A stretch of 64,000 nt of DNA, from assembly GCA_013397935.1 (NCBI GenBank), contig VZRN01003245.1:124001-188000 (forward strand). The letters are read 5' to 3'. A program made the position numbers and the translations under genes. Shown here one piece after another: positions 49,583 to 60,401 of the stretch. The DNA is from Dasyornis broadbenti. Its lineage: Eukaryota > Chordata > Aves > Passeriformes > Dasyornithidae. The notes under the pieces were generated by a model. It searched no databases and had not been told where the DNA came from. It saw nothing but the letters and a program-made list of their open reading frames with translations. The first letter of the stretch is position 1. Every line of letters begins with the position of its first letter.

Positions 49583-52317
49583 GTAAGATAGAACAAACAG
49601 TACTTGTAAATCTGAACTGTAGCCATATTGTTGACCATACAAAACTAGCAAACCAGCATTTTCCTTCTTTTTCTTGTTAGGAGAGGATATCAAAGATTGG
49701 CTTGGAAAGCTCCTATAGAAAGTTTGCTTTACCTTCAGTTCTGTCGTCCTGTATATGATACAGGATAAATTCTCTTTAATATACATGGATTTTAATTTCC
49801 TCCAATAGTCTCTTATAAAGATCTATGTATAGCAAGAGGTACCACACTGTTTGCTCTGCCCCCTCCCCACTACAGAAACAGTAATGGTTATATTTGGTAC
49901 TTCAATAATTTAAAAACTGCTGTACAGAATAAGAAAGTGCAGCTTTGATAGTCTAAGGTGTAAATTTTTATTGTTTAGCATTTTTCACTTGCTTCTCAAA
50001 CTTGTTGCTCTGACAAATTATTTAGACTTGTTTTCTAAGATTTGTATGTATTTTCATGGTACTAGGAGTATATTTTTTCCCTTTTTGGCTAGGGGAGGGA
50101 CTGCATATTTACCTTTAGGTATAGCCTTTTTAGGTGTAAACAGTGAATTTAGATTGGTGAGCTCTAATCACCGGTGCTTAGTGTTTAGTCAACAACTCTG
50201 AAAAATGCCCTCTTACAGTACATGTAGGTAGTACCTGAAGCATGTCTTTCTTGATAGTCTTAATTATCTGGACACTCAGAGGTAGTAACTAGCCTCCTAC
50301 TATTTTTAAGCTCAGTTTTGGCATAAACCTGGGAGTGAATTGGTGTCTTGGTATGGTCTTGTTTGCTGCCTGATATCATGTGTCTATTGAAGGAGCAACT
50401 GAAGTACATGCTGCTACAGTAGTACTTTCGGAGCTTTGGATGTAGAATGATGATGCCTTCAGCATGATTGCTTTCTGGAAGTTTGTTTTCCAGACTGAGT
50501 TTTAAAAAGTTGCTTACAGTTCCTACTTCAATTGATGTACAGTGGAAGGAATTAGATTACTCTTTTTAACTTACTTGCTTGAATCATGAGAGTGCAGTTG
50601 CAAAACAAGTATTTTTCTATTATGTTTAGTTTGTTAATGACTTAATAATGACTCACAGATTTAGCTTCCATGCCATCTTCATTTTTGTGCTCCTGTAGCA
50701 CATGTGTTTTCTGTTTTGTTTATAAGATGAATGCACTTAGAATTAAAACATCTGCTAATAAAAGGTCACACTGTGCATTCAGAGGCCTTTATGTCCAATT
50801 TGATTTATCTTTCTTGTTAGCTTTATAAACTAGTAGATGGAACACTAACTGCGAGCATTTTTTTCAGGCCCTGCACTTTTGTGCCTTAGCCAAATATGAG
50901 GTATATTTTCTTCCAAATTTACAAATAAAAATAAAATTTATAGTCTGTAAACAGAAGTCCTAACAGCTACAGCTAGATCTGACAAGACCTGTGTGTCTTG
51001 AGCTGAGACTAAATCATGTTTTCTCACTGGTTTTTCTTTTCCAAAGTATTCTGCTGTTATAAGTAACCTTTTTCCCCTCTGCCAATTTTGCCAACTGTCA
51101 AACTAGCTTAAATTTGGGAAAATAATCTTATTTTCAGTTTTCAGACTGTTGATATGGAAAATTATCATAAACCTGATTGATTTTTAGTTCTTAAAACTAA
51201 AATATTTCATGTTGTATAGTTTCTATATATAAGCTGTAATCTATGCTGAAACTGAATAAAAAAATGTTTGACTGCATACAGATGTTTAATGGATTTCATG
51301 AACCTTATGTTGTGCTTCTATAAGAACACCTATTATGAGCATAATCCTGAAAAATTAAAAAATGGCCTAGTCTAATAGATAATAAATTCTAAAGCCTAAT
51401 ACACATGCCTTGTAAGCAAAATTACTCCCTCAGCAAAGGTTAATACAAGTTTCATGTTAACACTTACATAAGAGGGTGCATATGCTTTGCAAACATCCTG
51501 AATTTTAGCAGCATCTCAGTAATATGGCATAACTGAATATAAAGTTTTGTGGGACTGTGGAGTGAATATATTGTCCTTCAAAACAGATTAATGTACAAAC
51601 TTCTTAAAAGCACTTAATAGTCAGTAATGGAAGAGTTGATGTGTTTCTGATAGCAAGGATGATGACATTGAGAACTCTGGTCAAGAGTGTGTTTAAATAT
51701 GAGAATTTTTTGTGAAGGTTTTGTACTGCCCAGGTCTTTTTGACAACAGGGAAAAGCTTGAGTTCTGTAGGTCTAGTTTAGCATGTTTGTCGTACCTTTC
51801 TAGTCCTCTGCTTCTAAAACTCATAGAATTTCTAGTTAGGTTATTTTGAAAGGTAGGTTTATGCAAGATTATTTCCTCTGGGGAAAGTAAGTTTTTATGC
51901 TTGATTTTTTTCTTACACTGTTTATCAACATCTTGAGTTGTGTCAAGTAGTTTGGAATTTATTTTGCCAAAGAGTGGTAAACAGTGAGTATCCTCCAAGT
52001 TAAGTACCTGCTGAAGACACTAAACACTGTTTCAGGTATTTTCTATGAGCAGAATAGTGAGATCTACGTTTGTGATTTCTGCTATTCTGCATTGACTGCC
52101 TTTGATCTGTGAGGTTAGATGAGATGATTTCTGCCATTCCCTTCTTACATGTGAGCAAGGTGACAACTGCCTTGTAGGGAGGGACATGTCTGTACAATTG
52201 TATTAACCTCTTGGGGAGACAAAATTTAAAAGATTGTGGATGATTTTTACCTTTAGAGATTATGGTTGTGTGTAGCTTTTTTTACTTGTTATAACAATGT
52301 TCTTATTTACTCAACAG
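49583..52317 (+). other. OXR1 intron between exons E and F
   Basis: Phase-2 intron of 2.7 kb. Plain AT-rich sequence; no repeat or gene recognised. Confidence 0.92.
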
Positions 52318-53093
52318 AGATGTAGAACAGCTGTCAGTAAGGGAACTTGGCCATTCCAAGAAAACTGCAAAGAGCAATACAGATGACACGGATTCCAGGG
52401 TTCGTGACACAGGCAATGACAGTGCTAGTACTGCCCCAAGAAGCACAGAGGAGTCTCTATCAGAAGATGTATTCACGGAGTCAGAACTCTCTCCAATACG
52501 TGAGGAACTTGTTTCCTCAGATGAGCTTCGACAAGATAAATCTTCTGGAGCATCATCGGAATCTGTCCAAACAATAAACCAGGCTAGTGCTGAATGTTTA
52601 ACAGTCATTTCAGACTCAAATGAAGCTGCCAGTGACTTAAAGCCCAGTGCCGAAATGGGTGTAGGTGTTAAACAGCTCGGTACCCACTTAAGTTCAGAAA
52701 ATGCTAAAATGCCTATAAAGGGAGGACAAGAACCTAGTGAAAATACTGCAGATGTCCTCCAGCAGTCTTTGCAAAGATCACAGGGTAGTGAGGAGCACAG
52801 CAAAGAGACAGAAGTGAGCAAGGATCAAGGTTCCTCACCAGGAAAAAAAGCAGATTATGAGATGGAAGAGGAATGTCCAGGTTGTGAAGACTCTCAAAAG
52901 AAAGAGAAACCTAGCAAAGGAAACATAGTGGGAGAGCAAAGTCAAGACTCAGAGGCAGAAGTTGAAGAGCTCCGCAAGCTCTGGAAGACCCACACTATGC
53001 AACAAACAAAACAACAAAGAGAAAACATGCACCAAGATTCACAAAAAGAAATCAGTCAGAAAACTGTATCTGCAGGAGATGGGCGGTTAGAAG
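52318..53093 (+). CDS. OXR1: OXR1 large internal exon F: acidic, serine-rich disordered region
   Basis: Unusually long internal exon, 776 bp, acceptor ttactcaacag, donor GTAAGT at 53094, phase 2 in and phase 1 out, about 259 codons. It opens IDVEQLSVRELGHSKK. A block conserved with mammals follows: TGNDSASTAPRSTEES, LSEDVFTESELSPIREEL and VSSDELRQDKSSGASSES. The middle (about 52,590-52,930) is rapidly evolving and hydrophilic. The end is conserved again: EELRKLWKTHTMQQTKQQR, a basic, helix-prone, probably coiled-coil stretch. Ser, Glu, Asp and Lys dominate, there are no hydrophobic segments, and the region is almost certainly disordered. It links GRAM to the C-terminal half, and many sites look like kinase targets (SP, SEE, SDE). 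The long open frames on other strands here are shadows of its codon bias. Confidence 0.96.
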
Positions 53094-56000
53094 GTAAGTC
53101 AGTATTTATGGATACAGTGTTAACCTTCGGATTTAAAATGTATCACCCTCCAGTTTAATGGAATTTTTGGATTTTGTTTTTTCCATTGTGTACAACATAT
53201 CTCTCCATGTGCTGGTTATATTTCTCATTGGCTTGAAGATACGCCAGACATAAACTTTATATAAGTACCGGAGAAAATATTGCTTAGGAAACTGAGAACA
53301 TGGCTAACTTTGTAATTCTTCGTCATTTAAATTATATTTATGGTCATATTAAATCACAATATCTTTGTAGTAGAGGTTTAGATAAATCTATAAAATCAGA
53401 TCCATGGTGCATTGGTCACTATACAGCTCACAGTTAAAAATGTTCTTTAGCAATCACTTAGCATTACTTAAATTTTGATCCGAGTGTACATGCATATGAA
53501 TGAATTTTAGGGAATTAATTTGATGTTATTTGTGGCATATCTGCCTCGTGGTTAAGGTTTACAGTGTGAGCAACAAACACTGGATTCTTAACACTGCATT
53601 TGATACTTTCAGAATTTTGTTTCATTTGCATCTTGTCATACTTTCAGGATGACTAGGACAAGGTTAAGTATCCAAAAAGCTTTATTCAAGACAAGTAAGA
53701 ATTATATGCTAAGAAACCAGTGCTATGGATACAGGGAACAACTAGGTTTTATTTCTTGAGTATCTTTTATTCTTCTGCAAACATCAGAGCCTGGTATTAT
53801 TAGTTGAAAGTTACCTTTAAAGTCTGTTCAAGTTTTTATCATACAGAAAAATGTTGTGCCTTTGAACAGCATTTTATAAATGCTTCTGTATGAATTTGAT
53901 TTTGCTTTCTAAAAAGCTGGTAAGTTGCTTTCTGAGGTCTTACCATCTTACTAATTGAGATAACTAAGCTATTTGTTTTAATTGTGCAATATTTGGGGGG
54001 CTAAAAAGAATCTATTAGTGTGTGACAGGCATTAAAGATAAGTGAAGTGCATTTGAAGGTCAAATTCTTTGTTAATTATTAAAGTTGAAATTGCATTGAA
54101 TAGAGGTACATTCTTTGGTTAGCAGAAGTTTGTCTACACTTCAGAATCTCATATAGTAGTTCTTTGGTTTGTTTTTGTTTTGTTTTTTCTTCTACTGTTA
54201 AGGAAGTAACTGAATTTTGAAATTTGAAGCAGATCAATAGTTGCATCATTCTGTGATAAGTTTGACTTTTATGCCCTAAATATTAGAAGTAGTCCTCTGG
54301 CAAATAGGTCAGCTGGCGGTAGTTGCTGGTTGTGACTTCAAAAAAATGCAGGTACTCTTCATTCTTACTAATGAATATTTGTAACTGGGTTGCATTAAAT
54401 GCTTTAGCTTTAGTTTTCTGTAAGATTGTATTATTGAATGACTGCAGGTTTTTTATGTGTTGGAATCTGTACATTTGCAGAGTAAATACGTATATATATA
54501 ACTTTAAAAAGTGTCTGCATGCAGTTGTACAGAAGAGTGCTGGCTAGAAACCTTATAAGCACGTGGTGCTACTGCCTCACTGAAGGTTGATGGGGTAAAA
54601 GACAAAAGGAAAAATATAAAAAGCACAAGATCCTTTTTGAAGATTTGTGCCAATTACTTCAGTCCATCTTCAGGAGGAATTATTATGTGTTTGTTATTCT
54701 TGCATGTTATATTAGCAGAATGCAAATAAACCAGTAAATTATGAATTCATATTTTCTCAACCTAGATAGATTTGGTGACCCTTTTACAACCATAATTAGA
54801 ACCAAGGTAAAAGCATATATCTGTAGTATAACTCTTGAAAACCATCAGACTGAATATGACATCTATTAACAGTAGGTTACTGAAACACCAGGTCATTTAA
54901 AATTTGAAATAGAGTAAACACTTTCAAGTATCCTTTCTCAAAATAAAACTGAAGTAGTCATACTGTGAGCTTACCTAGATAGTCTTGGTGCTTTCATATA
55001 GCAGGAATTTAGTTGATNNNNNNNNNNNNNNNNNNNNNNNNNNNNNNNNNNNNNNNNNNNNNNNNNNNNNNNNNNNNNNNNNNGAATTTAGGTTTTGGGA
55101 ACTGCTGTTTTTTGATCTTTGCAGAGGTCAGATGTTTCTGAGTTTGGAATTAATGATCTGAATGTTTGTTCTGAATGTTGAACAGGCAATGCAAGTAGAT
55201 AACTATGAGCAGACTAGAATAAGGTCTCCCTTATATCTCTTTTTAATTTTTTTATTGCCCAAGCCTGTTATACTCTTCTGTTTTTACAGCCAGTTCTGTT
55301 AACCACTGGACTGTAATAAAGCTAGATGTTGTTGATAGTTTGGAGAAATTGTAATGGTCTATAGTTTTCTGTGTGTATAAACAAGCTATAATAACATTAA
55401 CGATAACATGTCTGTTTGCTGCTTAGTTAGCTGAATATTGGCAGAGATTGAAAGGAAGAACAAGAAGCCTGGGGCACAGTAGCCATTGCTGAAATATTTT
55501 CTCGTTAATTCTGTATCAAATATACAAGAAGGCATTGGAGAACAGTCTAAAAAAAAAACTGAAATTTTCTTTTTGAGACTTGGGGCAGGGCTAAATTGTT
55601 TGTTTTCATTCTATCTGCTAATCCCACTTCTCTGAGCTCCTAGGGAAGTCCTAAGCTGCTGCTTCTGAAGGACCAAAATCACAAATACCAAATCATTTGA
55701 AGAGTGCTTATCTAACACTGCCACAGAGTTCACATGCCAGTCCTATGAAACAGGCTTTTTTTGTTTCCTTTTGTTTCTTTTTAGTGTTTTCCTTTTCAGT
55801 CTTTGAGCATACAATACAAAGGACAATTCACCTTTGAGCTTACACAATTAAATACTTCCAAATAATGCATATTATGACTAATTTACTATACTGTATGCTG
55901 CAGGTATAAGTCTAAAATACTGACTGAAAACATGACTGAAAATTAAGAGGCACGAATTTAAATAGTTCCTTGAAAAAAATACTCTTTTGTGGAACAGTGG

Positions 56001-56967
56001 TGTTATAAATTTTATGGTGACAATCTGAGAAAGCATAGTCACAATGTTTATAAGGCAAGAAGGTGATGTTTTCTGTGCTTTTGTGGTCTGCATAAACACT
56101 GAAGGAGAACTTCAGCTGTAAAGAAAGATGTGTCCTAGGTAACTGAAACTTATCTGTATGTACATGTAATACCAGAGCTAGGATAAATCCTTTATTGTCA
56201 TAACTGATAATAATAACTCTTAAATTTACATTTTCCTTTCTTGCTTTAAAAATGTTTCTTATGACTGGAGGATTTTGGCAATTAATCTAGTAAAGAAACA
56301 ATTTTAAGAAGGCTCTTTCTTTACCTTGTGCTGACTTGATAATTCAGACCTTGAGGGTAATTATATAATTCTATTAGTTCAATTAAATATACTACTAGAG
56401 AGAAAAGTCCTGTCTGCAATATCCAGTATACTTCATCCTGAGGTAGTGTTCATACCATTGAGGTATTTGATATAGCTAACAAATTAAAATTCATCCTCAT
56501 CTTTTATCAGTAGGGCCAGAACTTTTTCTCTTGTAAATGACAAGTAACTGATGAACAGCTCTGATACGTGAATCAAGCCAAAATACTTATTTAACAAAGT
56601 ATCTTTTTCATGTATGTGGGATATCTGCTTGATAGTGGGAGGATGGTGATTCAGTGTTGAGAGTATGCATCAGGAATACCTTCTGAATACTTTCAAGCAT
56701 GAATGAAATGCTATAATAATGTGTTCTGCAATTGGAAGCAGAAATGAATGTTAGAATTATTTAGTGTGTTGTACTATGAAGTTAATTCTGCTGATGCAAT
56801 TCACGTAAAAAATAGGCAGGTAATTATTACTACTTATCTTACCCCATCTCCCATTACTTATTTATATAAATGTCCTATATACCTGTATTGCCTAATACAA
56901 AATTAGATGATGATTTTGTTAAGCACTTTAGTACATTGTGGATAGCTGACTTTGTCTTTATTAATAG
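53094..56967 (+). other. OXR1 intron between exons F and G
   Basis: Phase-1 intron of 3.9 kb with the 66-base N gap and a short TA repeat near 54491-54500. No gene recognised. Confidence 0.92.
55018..55083. other. Assembly gap, 66 N
   Basis: Run of 66 N in the intron between exons F and G. Both flanks carry the word GAATTTAG, which suggests a short repeat or overlap at the break. Confidence 1.
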
Positions 56968-57136
56968 GTTCTTCTGTTATGAAAGAAAAAAGACGACATC
57001 GATCTCACAAGTTTCTGTGTCTCAGGGTTGGAAAACCCATGAGAAAAACATTTGTTTCTCAAGCAAGTGCGACAATGCAGCAGTATGCACAAAGGGACAA
57101 AAAACATGAGTACTGGTTTGCTGTTCCACAAGAAAG
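56968..57136 (+). CDS. OXR1: OXR1 internal exon G: conserved block before TLDc
   Basis: Exon of 169 bp, acceptor tttattaatag, donor GTAAGG at 57137, phase 1 in and phase 2 out. It encodes SSVMKEKRRHRSHKFL, then CLRVGKPMRKTFVSQ, ASATMQQYAQRDKKHEY and WFAVPQE. This is one of the most conserved parts of OXR1/NCOA7, directly upstream of the TLDc portion. The basic KEKRRHR cluster could serve as a nuclear localisation signal; that is inference. The FLC-[LI]-[RK]-VGKPMRK motif and the EYWFAVP motif are diagnostic of the OXR1/NCOA7 pair. FVSQASATMQQYAQRDK resolves it as OXR1. Confidence 0.97.
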
Positions 57137-57879
57137 GTAAGGAGGAGGTAAACTGTAAAAACCAACAATTGCCAGTAGGTGTTTGAGCCTTTTATTTCCT
57201 GCACCATTCAAAATTTTGCAGTGACTGTCTCTCTCTAAATAATCACAAAAAAAGGTTAGTGTCTGGCGATATTGTTGATTGACTTGTATTCTGTTTGCCA
57301 TTGGAATACTTCATTACTTTACTGACACTTTACTGATTTACTTGAGTTATTTGTAAGTTTGTAAGTAGTTTCTCATTATATTATTCAGGCTCTTGTTTGT
57401 AGCAAGTATACAATGAAAGATTTAAGTGGTGTCTGATGGAGGAAGTAAGTTCTGCAACAAAATTTGTCATTATCTGTACTTCCCATTATTTGGAAACTTT
57501 CTAAAAATCCTCTGAGTTCAGAAGAGCACTCTGGGGTTCTTTTATCTTATCTTTGTATATGGAAGAGAAAACCTTTCCATGAACCAATTTAAGCATGTCT
57601 ACTGGAAAAATATCTAAATTTGTTGAACTCATTCAAAGACGTGAGATGTCTATGCTCACTCGCTGGTACAGTCTTGTATTCTAAAATTTTCATTACTGGT
57701 AGGAAACTGTGACTTATTTTCAAACCAGAAGTGGCTTTTGGGGGTGTTGCATCCTTGTCAAAGAGTGGGAAGAAAGGAAAGAAACAAAAAAACTATCAGC
57801 TATCATCTTGTATAAATACCTACCCACAATGATCAAGTCACTTCTCCATCTTTTCTTTTGAGCTGAATGGCATAGAATG

Positions 57880-58075
57880 TCCAGTTGGGGCACTGCAGTT
57901 GAGGACAGATATGGATCAATTGGAGAGAGTCCAGAGGAAAACAGCAAGACTATTTAATGCCTAGAGGGTGTAACATATAAAGAAAATTAGAAGTAAGTGG
58001 GGTTCTTTAATCTAAAGGAGAAAAGGTTTAATACTTCATTTTGTACTGGAGTTGGCTGCAAAAAGAAAGGCAGTA
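57880..58075 (+). mobile_element. Old CR1 LINE fragment (ORF2 region)
   Basis: Sense match to CR1 around aatgtccagttggggcactg, then gatatggatcaattggagag and agtccagaggaaaacagcaa. It fades through tctaaaggagaaaaggttta. It is truncated at both ends and lies in the intron between exons G and H. Confidence 0.68.
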
Positions 58076-58098
58076 GTCTTTTTTTTGTGTCCACTGTG

Positions 58099-58130
58099 AA
58101 TGGAAATATGTAATGGAAGTATGTAATGGA
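58099..58130. repeat. 13-bp tandem repeat, about 2.5 copies
   Basis: AATGGAAATATGT, AATGGAAGTATGT, then partial AATGGA. Confidence 0.9.
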
Positions 58131-60238
58131 CTGCAATTACATCGAAGTATTATGCTCATCCAACAGGTAGAATTGAATCTGTGTTAGTGTATCACTAACC
58201 TGCTTTTAAATATCACCCCTGCTTCCTCTTGAGTGGTAGAGATGATGCAAACTTCTGAGTCAAAGGTCTGTCACACTAATTCTGGTGTAATTAATCCTGT
58301 CTGGGCCAGGAGTTCTGTTGTGGTTACAGTCAACTAAAATCTGCTTGTTCTATTAGTATCATATTTAATTGGAAAACATAAATGTTTCATATATGGCAAT
58401 GGTGTCTAGATCAGTTTATTAAAATGATTACTGTCTCTTTGGTTTATTTTCTAATGTAGCAAGCACTTACCTTCATCATAAAGCAGAATTGATCACCTAT
58501 TTTGGAAGAAATGATTCTTAGTTTGCAGTCTGTACTAATCTCCTTGGAAATTATTTCACCTGTGATGGGCCTCTCTCTCTGACTGCATGGGGCAGTATAG
58601 TATCAGTTCTTTATTCATTCAATGTGTGTCCTATGCTTTTTGTAAAGAAAAAGTTACGTCCTCATAGCGGGGTGTTCGTTTTCTTAATTTGGTGTTAACC
58701 TTGCTGACTGCTACTCTGCACAGGTCTAAATACTTAGTGTCAATCTAGTTGTCTTTCTAGTTGTCAATCTTACTGACTAGTAAGAGAGAAAAGTAAGCAT
58801 CTGACAAACCTGCATTATTTCAGTGTTCTTGATCTTAAATGAGCCAGTCTGGGAAGGAGTGTCTTAGAGTTCCTTAAGCATCCAGTTTCCTGTACTTTTT
58901 TTAACTACTGTAATTATACACGATTCAGAGTTCTTGAAAAGTTAAAATCTGGATTTTAAAAGAAGTTTCATATTTGTATGACAACTTAAAATTGATACCT
59001 CATTCAGTGCATGAGGAGTCTGCAGCTTCTTGTTTGGACTTTTCTGATAGAATTTAACTAACCTTATGCATCCAAAATGTTAAATGTTTTATTCTTTCCT
59101 ACTGCCAGGGAAAGCTTGCCTTTTTTTTTTTTCTTTTCCCCTTTAATCATTGTTATCCAGCAACCTTAATCTTAGAGAGGGTGACTTTAAATAATTGACC
59201 CTGTTCGGAGACTCATACTACATACCTGTGTGCATCATCCTTTTAGACAGAGGCACATGAAAAATATGCTTTTGAGAGACTTTGCAGCTCTGTCTATTGC
59301 TGTTCTTCCAGTGTTCAGTTTTTCAAGGATTTATTAAGGAAGGGGGGAAAAAAGGTTCAAATATTATTCTTCATGCTAATACAGTATGCAGATGTAGCAA
59401 ATATCTCTGAAGAAAGACGTAAGGACTATTCAAACTCTTGTAACCAGAGCCGTAAAGCTTTAGCACTGAATCTCTTTTCCATGATGAAGTGGATGCATTG
59501 CAAGTCCTTTTCTTGAATGCTCTGTCTGTGCACCTGCAGCAAATACAGACTGACATCTGTTAGGATTGCAAATAACTTTATTCTGTGAATTTGGGTGATT
59601 TTGCTCTTCTAAACTGGAGACCAATGCCCATTTGTGGCACATAACTTAAATGGAGGTAACTTTGAATCTTGATACTTACTACAGTTAGGATAGTCTGTAG
59701 TTTGATTTTATGATTTATATCTATTTATGTGCATGCTTTCAGCCGTATTCCATCACTTCTGTAGTACTTCTCACAATTTGTATAATTTTGATTGTCTTGG
59801 AAGTGTTCAGCTCTTCAGAAGTGGGGTAAAGAGACCTGCAGACACTTTTAAAATACTACTTTTGTTTGGCTTTATGTAACTCTTTCTAAATAAAATGAAA
59901 AAGTCTTAGTGTTTTATTTTGGGAGTTATTTCAATTTTAAGCAGAGGTTTGCAATGGGATAGAAGTAGTTGAAAGACCGTACTTGTATGTGAAATCACAG
60001 CTAATCCATTGCCAACTTGCTTCCTGGTTTTTTTTCGCCAGAGTCAGCTTCATATATTTAATAATTTTTTTAAAAGCCCCAAAACTATCTAGTTGTTTTT
60101 CAAGTGTCTCTAGTTATTAGTAAAATATGAAAAAGTGTTTTTATTTTGACCTTAAATACTTAATATTATTAGACATGACCTAAAAGTTCGCAAACTTACC
60201 TTATTGTTCTCTTCTGTATCATATCTTGACTTTTCTAG

Positions 60239-60401
60239 GACAGATCACTTGTATGTCTTCTTTATCCAGTGGAGTCCAGAAATATACGCAGAAGACACTG
60301 GGGAGTCTCTTCGGGAACCTGGATTTATAGTAGTAAAAAAGAAAGAAGAGCCTGAAACTAGTGAAGAATCTAGTACTGAAGATGCTGCTAAAGAATGGGA
60401 G
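60239..60401 (+). CDS. OXR1: OXR1 internal exon H: last coding exon visible in the window
   Basis: Exon of 163 bp, acceptor cttgacttttctag, donor GTAAGG at 60402. Its first base completes the Arg codon of exon G; it ends in phase 0 at Trp-Glu. It encodes TDHLYVFFIQWSPEIYAED, then TGESLREPGFIVVKKKEE and PETSEESSTEDAAKEWE. The FFIQWSPEIY block is strongly conserved with OXR1 and closely related in NCOA7; the acidic EESSTED tail is variable. In other vertebrates the next residues begin IVSVAEYHRR and then the TLDc domain. I could not find that exon between 60,402 and 64,000, so the gene continues past the right edge. The fourth residue of the DHLYVFF run is Val where mammals have Ala. Confidence 0.96.

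Larger units (their letters stand above)
57137..60238 (+). other. OXR1 intron between exons G and H
   Basis: Phase-2 intron of 3.1 kb with the old CR1 fragment at 57880 and the 13-bp tandem repeat at 58099. Nothing else recognised. Confidence 0.92.
29492..60401 (+). other. OXR1: OXR1 gene body, 5' and 3' incomplete
   Basis: Eight exons on the + strand join without a stop into 585 full codons (1,757 bp). The junction phases match throughout: 1, 0, 0, 0, 0, 2, 1, 2, then 0 at the exit. Introns are about 6.1, 1.1, 3.9, 8.3, 2.7, 3.9 and 3.1 kb. The order LysM, GRAM-like, disordered region and pre-TLDc block is that of long OXR1 isoforms. The start codon, the TLDc domain, the stop and the polyadenylation signal are not in view. 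If an upstream long-isoform promoter is used, the whole left half of the window is also intron of this gene; the sequence alone cannot decide this. Confidence 0.93.

Noticed and set aside
52303..52821. 172-codon minus-strand frame opposite exon F
   Set aside because: Its serine-rich sequence mirrors the codon bias of the real OXR1 exon on the + strand, and no independent motif is seen.
29492..60401. NCOA7 as the gene identity
   Set aside because: NCOA7 shares the LysM, GRAM-like and pre-TLDc layout, but the diagnostic residues (VESRD, NELVQLNKLFSRAVV, KINCKYIT, IMCPMEEVMSAA, FVSQASATMQQYAQRDK) are those of OXR1.
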